DNA of 64,000 nt from Ctenosaura bakeri. Lineage: Eukaryota; Chordata; Lepidosauria; Squamata; Iguanidae. The stretch covers positions 248,001 through 312,000 of the forward strand of contig CAOLHI010000647.1 of the NCBI GenBank assembly GCA_948474755.1, read 5' to 3'. The position numbers were made by a program, and so were the translations under genes. Shown piece after piece: positions 33,073 through 43,610 of the stretch (positions are counted from its first letter, which is position 1; each line of letters begins with the position of its first letter). The notes below the pieces were generated by a model. It saw nothing but the letters and a program-made list of their open reading frames with translations. It did not search any database and had not been told where the DNA came from.

Positions 33073-34979
33073 TGTTATCTGAAGCCGTTGCCTTAACTTA
33101 TCTTATGATAGGGTTGTATCTCATAGGGACGCATAGGCCTAAATTTAATCGCTAGTCCCAAGAAAAGTAGACTGATTGGGTCAGTGGGATTTACATAAGT
33201 ATTGGCATGTTGGCATCAATCAGTTAAGTGGATCTGATTCTAAATGGGACCAGCAATTGCATTTAGGCTATAGTGAATAATTATGTTTTCTTGGATAAAT
33301 ATAATTTCTACCTATCTATCTATCTATCTATCTATTTGTTTATTTATTTATGTTATTTATAGTCTGCCTGTTTTCCAACATGAGACCCAAGGTATCTTAA
33401 AACAAGTTTAAAACAAAATGGAGATAAAAGTCTGATTATAAAAATATTTAAACATGGTTAAACAAGTTCTCATATTAAAACACCATTGTTATAACAGATA
33501 TCATTCCAATATCCAAAGTCGAAGATTTACCTCACTCACTGGGTGCATGCACAATTTCCTCCTTTTCACTTAGATTGCATTTTTTTCATGTGTTAACAGT
33601 TCTGAGTGAGGGCTAAGTTCCCTAAGATAGACCAAGAGCAAGGCTGTTACACCACTGCAACTAAAACTACTGAAACTGTGATTATTTATGGCATCACCTG
33701 AGAATTTGATGATGGTTCGCCTACAGTCCTGGTTTTAACAATTACTGCAGCAGCAACAAGCTAATCATCCATAAAGGAATCAAGCAGATTGACTCAAATT
33801 GGTGAACTAGTTCTGACTATATTTAAGGCAGAATCAACCAGAATGTTGGCTACTCTAGGCAAGGTAACTTCCGCTTGCTCTCCTCCCTCTTCTTCCCTGG
33901 ACAAGCCATTGCTACATTGAAAGACCAAGTTCTTTAGCATCCTAATTTGTACACAGAAGTGTAGGAGAAAAGTTTATTCCACCCTAAAAATGTAGAACTC
34001 TTTGATCCATGGAGGTGTTGTGACTGAAGCAGATGTATAAATAGGAATCTCTTCTTGAGCTATTATTTTTAATTGTTTTCACCTTGACAGAGTGTAGTAC
34101 TTACAATACATAAATACGGTTACATGATATTAACTGCATTCTACTGAAACATGTTTCCCCACCCTAATTGTGTATTTTGAGGGGCAAAATAGGTCTTTGA
34201 TTTCTTTCTCAGATAGGTGTGGCTATAAGAAAATCTTTATTCTAAGAACCTTTTGTTTGCCTTTGCTTAAAGAAATGATGTGGCTTAGCCTTCTTTGTCC
34301 CTCCTAAGATTGATCTGTTAAACCTTTTGTGAATAAAAGAAGAGAGAAAATACCTTGCAAAGTGCTGGTTGGACAGATTTCTTCCCTGGTTAAGCTTCAT
34401 TTTCAGGGCTTTTTTTTTCCCTGTGGCTAGAAATTAAATTATCACTTGGATGGTAGTATGATATACTAGTTATAACAATATAGTACTACTAATAACAATA
34501 ATGAAGGGAGATCAGTCTGGTAAACAGTGCCTTGATTTTAATTTATAGATTGAGTTACTTTAAAGAATAATGGAAATGCTACAAAATAGTGTGCAGCAGT
34601 TTTATGAAGAATTGCTATCATGTGCTTTACTGGAAATGAGTGGTGTGTATATAAGGTTTCTGTGAAACCTTCATATATACTTTGACAAGAGAAGAAAAAA
34701 GAACCACATCCTGGTACATAAAGAGTGTGGTCTCATCTCCAGACTGAAGACAGTGATACCTGTCTGAAGATATGAGGCACAGCAATGCATTATACCAGCC
34801 CTGCAGTTTATGTCTGTAGGAACCCAACACTGATAAGAAGACCAGCATTAAAACTGAAAGTTCTGAGGAGCTGTCTTATACCGAGACTAAGCCTTGGTTC
34901 ATTCAGCCCAAATGTCTTACAGAGAGTGATTCTCCAACAAGAAAAGGGAAGTCTGCCAATTTCATTTTCTGCCACCTTT
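33073..34979. other. Intronic sequence right of the DIRS element
   Basis: A LINE-tail microsatellite at 33311 and otherwise unrecognised AT-rich sequence. Confidence 0.5.
33311..33485 (-). mobile_element. LINE tail with CTAT/TTTA microsatellite
   Basis: A pure CTAT run (33311-33337) merges into TTTA repeats and then TTTATAGTCTGCCTGTTTTCC, GAGACCCAAGGTATCTTAAAAC and A-rich sequence. This is the usual antisense 3' end of an L2-like element, with the microsatellite grown from its tail. Confidence 0.55.
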
Positions 34980-35212
34980 GTTGTTTTGTGCCTTCAAGTA
35001 GTTTCCAACTTATGGCAACCCTAAGATGAACCTAACATGGAGTTTTCTTGGCAAGATTTATTCAGAGGAGGTTGCTTTTGCCTTTTTCCGGTACTGAGAG
35101 AATGTGATCTGCCCAAGATCAGCCAGCGGGTTTCCATGGCCAAGCAGAGATCTGAACCCTGATCTCCAGCATTGTAGTTGAGTGCTCAAACCACTACACC
35201 ATGCTGTCTCTC
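34980..35212 (-). mobile_element. tRNA-derived SINE (antisense)
   Basis: On the minus strand it starts with GCATGGTGTAGTGGTTTGAG (A-box-like), has a B-box-like GGTTCAGATCT about 40 bp on, then a body and a tail ending in TTGAAGGCACAAAACAAC. This is the commonest SINE in the window. It is a squamate-type tRNA SINE, not a tRNA gene. Confidence 0.88.
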
Positions 35213-35918
35213 TGTGTCACCTTCAGATATTTTTAACCTCAGGTTTGTTCTATCCAAAATATGAAGCAATTTGCAAATTTTGGTAAATTTACTAAGAATG
35301 AATGAGAACAAAATTCTCCTCCATCTCTACCAACCAAATTTTACATATACAACTATTGCCAGGATGGAAAAGACTACATTGAATCTATTGCCTGCCATGC
35401 AGATTTTCCAAATATGAGGAAACGAATAGGGAAGCCCAAGTCAGTACTAATACAGTTGAAAGGCATGGGTTGAAGGCCAGATTTGTAAAAGCTAAGCAGC
35501 CAAAGAATGGATGGAAGACTCAGTCCATTGGGGTTCTTCTACATTCATGTTTTATTTTTTCAAAATTAAGTTCATTTTATTTGAAACCTGAAGAAATTGG
35601 TTAATTCTAGAAAATCTTTCTAAAAAATAATGGAAACAGAATTCTCAGTCATTCTAACTCTCCAAGGTTTGATATAAATCCTAGCCCTGCTAATTGAGAT
35701 AATTTGATTTAAAAGTGGGATGTTGGGAACTGAATGTGGGGCATACAATATATAGACCACATATATAATATATATAAGTACCAATACGATATATCCACCA
35801 TGTGGAGATTTAAAGGGGAAATAAGGGACCCCCTCCCACTCAGTGCTTCCTTCTGCCTTGAACAGGAGCTAGGAATTTCCCCCAAATTCTCTTAATCCTC
35901 ACTGCCACCAACTACTGA

Positions 35919-36595
35919 ATTCTGAATTACCCTGTACCTGAGTAGCACAGTGGGACTCTGCTCTGAGGATTGCCAGTTTCTGTGCTTAAGGTCCTTTCCT
36001 TTCCCTCACCTCCCCCTTCTGAGTGAGAGAAATCCTATCTCCGCGTGTGCTGAGGAATGGCATGGGAATGGAGAGGAAACAGAGGTTTTACAGAAAAGTA
36101 TTTATTTTAAGGCATGCAAGTAAACAAGAAAACAATACTCATGAAAAGCTCCCCCTCTCAGGTACACTTAAGTTACAAGTAGTTATGAAAACAGGTATAT
36201 TCTCCAGATCAGCCAGACTTCCAAAATAACAAAAGACCTAGCGCAACTAACTAGACTCATCCTAAGCTACTGACAGCAAGTTGGTCACTTTCTGAGATGC
36301 TCTGCAAGGGCAGGGCCAGGAGATAGTCTACCCAGCATCCATGCCCTTTTGTTGATGTTTTTGGATGTCCCCTTTGTCCTCTCTCTACCACATGTTCTCT
36401 CTCTACAACTTCTCTATCAAAGCATCTCGAAGATTCTCACCTTTCTCCCCGATTGGTCACCTGTCTCTTGTGACCTGTGACCTACCTCTAGTAATCCTAA
36501 TCCTGGCAGTTCATTAACCCTTTATGTGCCTGAAGGGAGAACTATCTCCCTTCAGCACTGAAGACTAGATAATAGGCATCCCCATTATCACATGC
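35919..36595 (-). mobile_element. Candidate LTR or LTR-retroelement fragment (antisense)
   Basis: On the minus strand the block begins TGTGATAATGGGGATGCC, directly preceded by a purine tract (GAGATTTGGGGGG). It contains AATAAA (plus-strand TTTATT at 36101) and ends ...GAATTCA shortly before TGGTGGCAGTGAGGATTA, a sequence like a tRNA primer-binding site. TG...CA ends, a polypurine tract and a polyadenylation signal fit an LTR of about 0.67 kb. No pol or other internal domain was found around it, and no target duplication. It could also be chance; the minus-strand end is uncertain and might lie near 35724. Confidence 0.4.
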
Positions 36596-36921
36596 CCCCC
36601 AAATCTCAGACAGTCCAGAAATAGCTGAAGGTTGGAGCCACACTGGCTGGGATTTCATTCTATACCCTAGAAAAGGAAAAAACTACTAACATACATGCAC
36701 ACAGATAACAGCACAAGTTAACCATATTGTCATTAACAGACATGAACACTCATTCCAGTTATCACTCTACTAATGAGTGATAACTGATGAGGAAAATGTT
36801 TAGCTATCATGTTAATATTAAATTGCTGTTTAAGTTAATACCTCAACCAAAAGCCTTAACAAAAGGAACTATCTATGAATTTGCTGCCCATCACATTCTC
36901 CCTTTACTTTTTTCACCTTTA

Positions 36922-37628
36922 CTTCACATGGATTTTGAGTGTTTCTACAAATTTCTGAAGTCCTCTAGATTTTGTAGATATAAAGAAGTATCTGGTTTCA
37001 GTAGTATGGATCAGTTTATTAGAAGTTTTTTTTTTAAAGTAGAAGGTAAGATCATAATACTTATGCTTATAATCCCTGAGAAGAAAGAAGTGGTATGGAT
37101 CCTTTATTATGCTGAGAAACAGATTAATTGTAGACACAGTAAACCTCAATAGCCTTTAACACATTTATTTCTCTGGAAGTTATGTATTTCCCAGTCCTAA
37201 AAAACTGACAGAAAAATAAGAAATCATTTTTCAAAAATCCAAGAGAACTAGGCTTTGGGTGAAGAACTAACTCAGAAATGTAAAATGTGTTGGCTCTTTA
37301 GTGCAGTCTCTCATTTCATTTATAATAACTTAACTAATAATTCTGCTGAATTCCCAACTGAAATTCAATCAATTAAAAATCAGTTACGATTCATAATTGG
37401 TTTTCAGTCTTGTAGGGAAACCTGGCCCTACTATGAGACAGAGGGTGGCAGTTACTGTACATCAGCAGACAGTGCTGGGTGAGCTGTAGGGGCCAGCAAC
37501 AATACTAGCCACCTTGCTTTTCTCCTCTGTTGAAGGGCAAAGCTGTTCATTTCAGTCAGCCTGTGTTCCACCCCCTGAAATCTAGAGGACTTCAGAAAGT
37601 TATAGAAACACTTGAAATCCATGTGAAG
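36922..37628. repeat. Inverted repeat with 51-bp arms and 0.6-kb spacer
   Basis: Arms 36922-36972 and 37578-37628 match at 47 of 51 positions in inverted orientation (by eye). The spacer is AT-rich, with no recognised element. Each arm can be read as the same short peptide on opposite strands (KSRGLQK...TL.IHVK), which only reflects the inversion. Origin unknown; it may be a large MITE or two oppositely inserted fragments of one element. Confidence 0.75.
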
Positions 37629-38448
37629 CCAGCTGATCTCAGGTGCGCTAATAGAGGATATGGTCCTATTACCAGTGTTGAAGTAAAATTCAGCATCTCA
37701 CTGGTTGGTTCCATCAGGAGAAATACCAGCTTGTCCTTCATTTGAGGACCTAAATAGCTGGTAGATAAGGCTTGAGGGAATTTAACTTGGTTAAATTGGG
37801 ATCATTTGACTCCTTCACTTTTCTCTGTCTTCCATTCAGTCCCTCTTTGCCACAATGTACAACTATTATTTGCAGAACCTGGAATTATTTGGGTTGCCAC
37901 TGCTTGTTTTGTGGGAGACTAAAGGTCATGAAAGTTAGAAATGTGCTTCCTTCCAGGACAGCAGGTCTAAAAATGGTTTTTCTGGCAAACTGCAACATGG
38001 TGGGACTGCAACCCCTCTTTCTGGTGTTTTTAGCTGGGTATGGAAGGACTAGAAAGATGAGATTTCGAGCTTTTATTTGTTTGAAAACTTGAACAATTCA
38101 ATCCCTAATGGTTATGCTTTGGAAATTTAAAGTGAGAAAACAGCATGGCAAAAGTAATAACGAAAGGAAAGGATGGGTTTTAAAAAAAACCCTGTAATTT
38201 TCCCCAACTGTCATGGTTTCTGGGACTTACCCTTACAGCTGAGAAAAGATTGTTTTTATGGAAGTATGCTAAAATAACAATATGAAAGAGATGAACAGTG
38301 GATCTTACAATATTAGAAATGGCGATGGGACCCCCTAAGCAGATTGGAAAGTACTTGAGGCAATTGCTGATCTTTATGGATAAGATGTGCATAAAGAAAG
38401 TCCATCAGTTGCCTTTGTAAAGCAGGAAAGGGGGGGAAAGGTGGATGC

Positions 38449-38500
<52 letters not shown>
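38449..38500. repeat. (CTTT)n microsatellite
   Basis: About 13 nearly perfect units, the longest pure tetranucleotide run in the window. Confidence 0.96.
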
Positions 38501-39070
38501 TTTGATATGCCGCCTTTCACCTAGAGTGCCAAAAAGAATCCTCTAAAGAAAACCTGACAGTAACAGTTAAAACATAATTTGGCTTTCTCCACTTCAAAGG
38601 CCATATTGTTATCTTGTTTTGGTTAATGTTATCTTATTACTATTGCTACTGCCATTCCTTAATGGCTGAAGAAACTATGCTGGACAATTCCAAGGAGCCC
38701 CATTTCAGCCATTGTACTGTTATATTTGTAGGACTTTGCTTGTTGGAATCTTCCTCTCTACGGATTCTCTTGACTCTATGTGATACTGTATATTAATTTG
38801 TCAGAGAGCAAGACTGTTGGCTTTTCTAATCTCTGTCTGTTCTCTTATCAAAGCCAGCATGCAGGTTACATGGTTTTTTGGAAGAGGTCAATAAAACCTG
38901 GAAGTAGATCATTAAATGGCAGAAGTAGATCATTAAAGCAGCAAAGATGAGGGGAAAAATTCAGTTTGACATTAAGTGGTCATTGTTTTGGAACATTCAT
39001 GAACTTGATCAATTAAATAACAACTGTGGACAGTTGTAAAATTTTTGTATGTGGATTAAGAAGAATTTGT

Positions 39071-39144
39071 CATCACTACCTTTCATCATCAACATCATCA
39101 GCATTGTTGTCATCACCACTATCATTACCATTACCATCATCATA
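39071..39144. repeat. Imperfect CATCA/CATTAC repeat
   Basis: Interrupted trinucleotide-like CAT repeats, with CATCATC and CCATTACCAT variants. Confidence 0.8.
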
Positions 39145-39880
39145 GAAAATAATCGTAAAGAGGGAGGGTAGTGTTCTACAAAGTTCAGCAATTATAATTC
39201 CAAGTTATGCAATGGAAAGAATTTTCAAAATGCACTATATATAGCATGGATTTACAGTGTGATTGCCTCTCCATTTTAATTTATATAGCAGGATAATAAA
39301 CATTTTGTATACAGAGGAGGATCATGCTACTGAAGATATCTTAATCTCTTGCTACTGGTTTTTGATACTGGAAATTTTAGCAGAAGGTTCATTTCATATT
39401 TTTAACTTTAACCTGCTGTCACAGAGACGAGAAACATGTTTTCTTCTCACAATAATCATTTGTATTATCTTAGTTTTATGCCATTAGGTTCCTACACATC
39501 CTCAAAATACTTTGTGTAGCTCAAACTTGGCTACATTGATTATGAGAGTTTAATTTCTGCTCAGAGAGATGCTGCCTATTTAAACATTATTTTTATTTGT
39601 TATTAATAGCCCAGTTATTTGGGAGGACAACCCCCAAAGCCTTTCTCCCCAAATGCCAGCTGCCTCAAGATATTGCCTACACTATGCAGTGGTAGAATTT
39701 TTCCTATGCAGTGGTAGAATTTTTGAGGTGCTTGAGTCTTTACAGTGACCACTTGCAGTGGTCAGTTTTCAAATGCAGATACTTATCATGACAGTCCCCA
39801 AAATAATGCCTTCAAGGAGAAACCAAAATGCAGGATCCTTGATCAAAATTATTTGTGTGCATATATCTATGCCTTTTGAT

Positions 39881-39881
<1 letters not shown>

Positions 39882-39912
<31 letters not shown>
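39882..39912. repeat. (GT)n microsatellite
   Basis: About 15 perfect GT units. Confidence 0.96.
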
Positions 39913-39913
<1 letters not shown>

Positions 39914-39959
39914 GTATTTTCTTTACTGATGTGGTTCTAAAATTGCTTTCTATTCAATT

Positions 39960-40107
39960 ACCTTCTATTTACTGTATTGTATTTAAATATGTTTTAATAT
40001 TGTAATATTTTGTATTAGAGGCTGTACTTTATTTTGGTTGTTGTTACTCTTGTTGTGAACCACATTGAGCTGCAGATTGGAGGAAGGAGAGGGATAAAAT
40101 TCAAATT
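39960..40107 (+). mobile_element. LINE 3' end fragment (sense)
   Basis: TTTTAATATTGTAATATTTTG, GTTGTGAACCACATTGAGC and GGAGAGGGATAAAATTC resemble a LINE 3' end of the TTGTGAGCCGCCC...GGATAAAAAT kind. A second, shorter example (GTTCGCCGCCTCGATCC ... GGTGGGATACAAATAAAA) follows at 40275-40325. Confidence 0.5.
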
Positions 40108-40274
40108 GATAAATAACCACAGCAATATTTTTTGTGGAGAAAATCCATCCCCTCCACATACTTTGAGAATCAGAACTAAACAGGAAACAGGAAAGACTGA
40201 CAGAAACATAAAATGAGTACCCAGCTTGTTGGGGGCATGTATAGAAATGTTTCGAAATACATGCTATTTGTAAG

Positions 40275-40325
40275 TTGTTCGCCGCCTCGATCCATATGGA
40301 GAGGTGGGATACAAATAAAAAAACA
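40275..40325 (+). mobile_element. Short LINE 3' end
   Basis: GTTCGCCGCCTCGATCCATA then GAGGTGGGATACAAATAAAA with an A-rich end. It is the terminal 50 bp of the same kind of element as 39960-40107, about 660 bp upstream of the ARID5B exon. Confidence 0.5.
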
Positions 40326-40969
40326 AAAACATCAGATTCCATCATTGTCCCTCCTCATCAAAATATGCCAGTGTTTTGTCTCAAGAAGCCATGGCTGCAT
40401 GAATGTAAATCTGAATAACAGTAATCAGACAAAGAGAATGGAAGATTAAGAGGTGATACCTTCCAGTTGTCCTGATTTGGCAGGGACAGTCCCAAATGAT
40501 CCTGTTGTCCCACTTTTCTAGCTGCTTTTAAAATGTCTCAGTTTGTCTCCCACTATCCCCCTTTTGTCCTTAGCTTCCTTCAACTGCTGCAAATTGTGTT
40601 TGAAGTGCAAAAGTAGATTGCACTCAATCAATTCAGCCAGAGGGAGAGGAGAGGGTAGAATTTTTCCTTTCCCTTAGACAAAAGCAAATTGCTGCAGCCT
40701 CTCCCAGCTTGTGTTTTCATCCCCATTAATAATTTTTGCCATCTTGATCACACTCCAATGTTGCTTGCCACAGGCATCCAAGTTTTCATATGTGAAATGT
40801 TGGAAGGTATGGGAGGTGGCATTGCTCTCTTGCATGCTTCATTCATTGGTTTCTTGTGTTCTCCAGAGTACACTGCAAAGAGTTTTGGAGTGAGAATCTG
40901 ATATACCGTCCTAAAACAGATCTATGTTTAATATAACATAGCAGCTAGGGCAATGAATAACATCCTGTG

Positions 40970-40986
40970 CCATACATCTTTTCCAG
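40970..40986 (+). promoter_or_regulatory. Splice acceptor of the ARID5B exon
   Basis: A short C/T-rich tract (CATCTTTTCC) runs into AG at 40985-40986. The reading frame upstream of the AG is unrelated to ARID5B, while the frame after it matches the protein at once. The intron interrupts a glycine codon after its first base. Confidence 0.85.
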
Positions 40987-41217
40987 GTGAGGATGATGAA
41001 GATGCAAATGTGCTGATCCTCAGCTATCCTCAATACTGTCGCTACCGTTCCATGCTGAAACGCATCCAAGGCAAGCCATCCTCTGTACAAGCAGACCAGT
41101 TTGTGTTAGCCCTTGGGGGCATTGCTGTAATTAGCAAAAACCCACAGATCCTCTACTGTCGAGACACATTTGATCACCCAACTCTTATTGAAAACGAGAG
41201 TATATGTGATGAGTTTG
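40987..41217 (+). CDS. ARID5B: ARID5B internal coding exon (AT-rich interaction domain 5B)
   Basis: A 231-bp internal exon, exactly 77 codons, with phase-1 junctions at both ends. The acceptor is a pyrimidine stretch plus AG at 40985-40986 and the donor is G|GTAAGT at 41217-41223. Its translation starts with an acidic run (EDDEDAN), continues through SYPQYCRYRSMLKRI and FVLALGGIAVISKNP, and ends in YCRDTFDHPTLIENESICDEF. I recognise this as the conserved segment upstream of the ARID DNA-binding domain of vertebrate ARID5B. There are a few substitutions against the human protein as I remember it, as expected for an ortholog. ARID5B is a nuclear DNA-binding coregulator that works with the PHF2 histone demethylase in fat, liver and chondrocyte development; that role is family knowledge, not seen here. 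Codons are intact and there is no sign of a processed pseudogene, because introns flank both sides. The paralogue ARID5A is less likely given the close match. Confidence 0.93.
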
Positions 41218-41223
41218 GTAAGT
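41215..41223 (+). promoter_or_regulatory. Splice donor of the ARID5B exon
   Basis: TTG|GTAAGT, a near-consensus donor directly after the conserved CDEF residues. The last exon base supplies the first base of the next codon, consistent with the alanine that follows CDEF in known ARID5B proteins. Confidence 0.88.
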
Positions 41224-43025
41224 CATTTTTCTTCTCTCACTGTTGCAAGTTAAAAACCATTTTGCTGTTGAAATTACTTCTGTTTTTTCTAAGACAAAGA
41301 CAGGAATAATGGATAAACCTTTCAAAAATAGCAAAACCATGTATAAGTCAATTGCTCAGTGCCTGCAGTATTCCATCTTCACTCAGAAATCAAAGATGCA
41401 TCTGCAACTATTTTCATTCTTCATGTTTTTAAATGGCTCTTTATCACAATTAAAACACCCTCTTAGGAAAAATACCTTATTGTATTTTTAATGCAACTTA
41501 TACCCTGCCTTTCTGCTATAAAAGAAACTCAAGATGTAAATTGTAAATTGTATTGTAAATTGAAGAACAATTTGTTTGGATGTATCAATGTGTAGCTTTA
41601 CAATCTGTTGTTAAATATGTTCATACCGACAAACCTTAATAGGGTTTTTTGGTGCACCTCCATATGAAACAATGCCCCAAAGTCTCCCAAATTAAAATCC
41701 AGTTGCTGTATTCTAACAAAGCTATACATATGTAGCTCTGTATATAGCTGATCAATGATCATATATTTTTACACCAGCTGTTCACACTGCTGAAGAGGCA
41801 AGCAATTTTTCTGCTTACTTTTTTAATCTTAAGCAAGTAGCCTCTTTATCATTTGGTTGGAAATTATCTGCAAACCTCTGGCTCTTCAACCATTCCCACT
41901 GTTGTTTTTATTGTCTTTTTTGGACTTAGAAAACCTTTCAAGGATCTTAATGGAAGAACCTTCAAGATTTACTTTTGGTCTTGGCTAAAGACAATAGTTT
42001 TGTTACATGGTTGCTTCAAAGTTACAGCATAATATTTTTATTTTCATGGAAAGGGAACCACAATCTTACTGAACATGCAGCTCCTATGTTATATCACTCA
42101 TGCAGGTAGGCCGTATTAAGCCGCTGAAGTGTGTTCCAGCATATAATCAACACTGATTCACAAAAGCTTATTTTCAATAGGGCATAATAGTGCTATGGGC
42201 AAGTGTGCTATGACTACAGTCATTAACCTGCTTACTTAGAATTTCCATTTGCTTCAATTGACAGTATTCAGGTATGTGTTTAAGGATTTCAGCCTTATTC
42301 ACTTAATGGGGATTTTAGAGCAGCTGTGCTGGAGAAACTATGGGCTCAGTTCTAGGAGAGAACCCTGAGGCATCCTTTCGCTGTTTATATTAAGCATGTA
42401 GAATGCAGTAGAGATTTAGACTCCTTAGGAAAGTGCATTCTAGAATTTAGCCCATAAAGGCATTTTCCAGATTGACCAAAGCACCTGAGAGTACATGAAG
42501 AAACAAATTTCAAAGTATGTATGGACAGCTATGGTAATTGGTGTAATGTCATTTCTTTGGCCTGTATCAATTATGTAATTGTGCCAGAATGAGTTGTGTT
42601 GAACAAGTTGTTACACTTTTGCAAAGAAAATGGACAGGTAGTATTCTGTGTAATTTTTGTGTGCAGTTGCATAACTGAATACACAACTGCTTTCCATAAC
42701 CCATAATTTGTTTATGGTAATGTTTGACCAAAGTCTACTCTCCTACAGGCAGTGTTGAGAGACCCCCACCAGAGGAACAGCCTTTCTAAATGCTAATTAG
42801 AAGTAGTTATCATATTTGCAATAAGAAAGCTGTTATGAAATATTAACGTGGCTGTTGTCAACCAGCTGGTTTACCATGATGAGGTAAACTTATATCCTTT
42901 ATAAATAATGCTGGCCAAGAACCTGCATCATCACTGTAACTGTGATGACAGGGCTCCATCATTGTAGTTAAAACTAACAATGGGACCCCCCAGAAAAGCT
43001 ACCTTTGCAATCTGGCAATATTCTG

Positions 43026-43224
43026 GCTGAAGCATTTCTGAGGCACTGGAGATTGGCATACTGGGAAATGACATTTCCACCTCTCTCTCAGTAATGGATG
43101 TCTTAAGAACAGGCAGCTGGAGAGTCCCCTCAGGGTCCTGCCACAACTGCTTGCACAACCAGGAGCATGCTGCAGATGTCATTTCCCAGCGCTCCTGTCT
43201 CTAGCACCTCAGAAAAGCTTTGGG
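43026..43224. repeat. Imperfect palindrome, possible MITE
   Basis: The arm at about 43030-43074 (TTTCTGAGG ... TGGGAAATGACAT) is inverted at about 43176-43220 (ATGTCATTTCCCA ... CCTCAGAAAAGC). A loop of about 100 bp separates them. No target duplication identified. Confidence 0.6.
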
Positions 43225-43484
43225 TAGGGTGCTACCAGTCTGCTAAGACTGATTTTTGTGGTCATGTTTGGTCATTCATGACAGTAAATGTGAATCCCCA
43301 GCTTACAATATCATGGCTGCTGAACAGGATGCTGGTCTAAATTTTTGTCTGGAGTTACAATTCCGTGAGGCTGATATGCCGGAATGCTACATATATTCAT
43401 TTGTGACTCCTGCTGTACATAGACAGTAGTCAAAGATGTTTAAATAACATTCAATGGTAAGTGGTCACCACCATGTATTCCAAA

Positions 43485-43610
43485 GCTGGAGAATGTGTAG
43501 CCCTCCAGATGTTTGCTGGACTGGAATTCTTGTCAGTTACCCATGGGGAGAGATAATCTGAGTTGTAGTTCAGCAACATCTGGAGGGAAACGCATTCCTC
43601 ACCCCTGATA
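43485..43610. mobile_element. Small hAT-like MITE
   Basis: GTAGCCCTCCAGATGTTTGC at the left and GCAACATCTGGAGGGAAAC at the right are inverted copies; the middle holds TTGTAGTTCAG. Better preserved than the copy at 12530. Very common type in squamate intronic DNA. Confidence 0.65.

Larger units (their letters stand above)
37629..39959. other. Intronic sequence with microsatellites
   Basis: CTTT, CAT-type and GT microsatellites. The 106-codon plus frame at 37772-38092 has no recognisable motif. Confidence 0.5.
1..40986 (+). other. ARID5B: Intron upstream of the ARID5B exon (partial)
   Basis: This stretch ends in a pyrimidine-rich run and AG directly before the coding exon at 40987, so it is read as the intron preceding that exon. 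I found no other recognisable host exon in it. The preceding ARID5B exon, which should encode the segment before the acidic residues, is not visible, so the intron starts outside the window. Most long reading frames inside it belong to transposable elements or are chance frames. The inference of one continuous intron rests on the single exon; a small unrecognised gene inside it cannot be excluded. Confidence 0.75.

Noticed and set aside
34980..35212. Functional tRNA gene
   Set aside because: A- and B-box-like motifs are present, but the sequence continues into a shared SINE body and tail found in several copies, with no intact cloverleaf.
36787..37152. 121-codon plus-strand frame and the opposing 76-codon minus frame
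   Set aside because: AT-rich composition, no domain; their shared peptide with 37530-37745 is just the inverted repeat.
38449..38500. CRISPR-like array
   Set aside because: A pure CTTT microsatellite without spacers, in a vertebrate genome.
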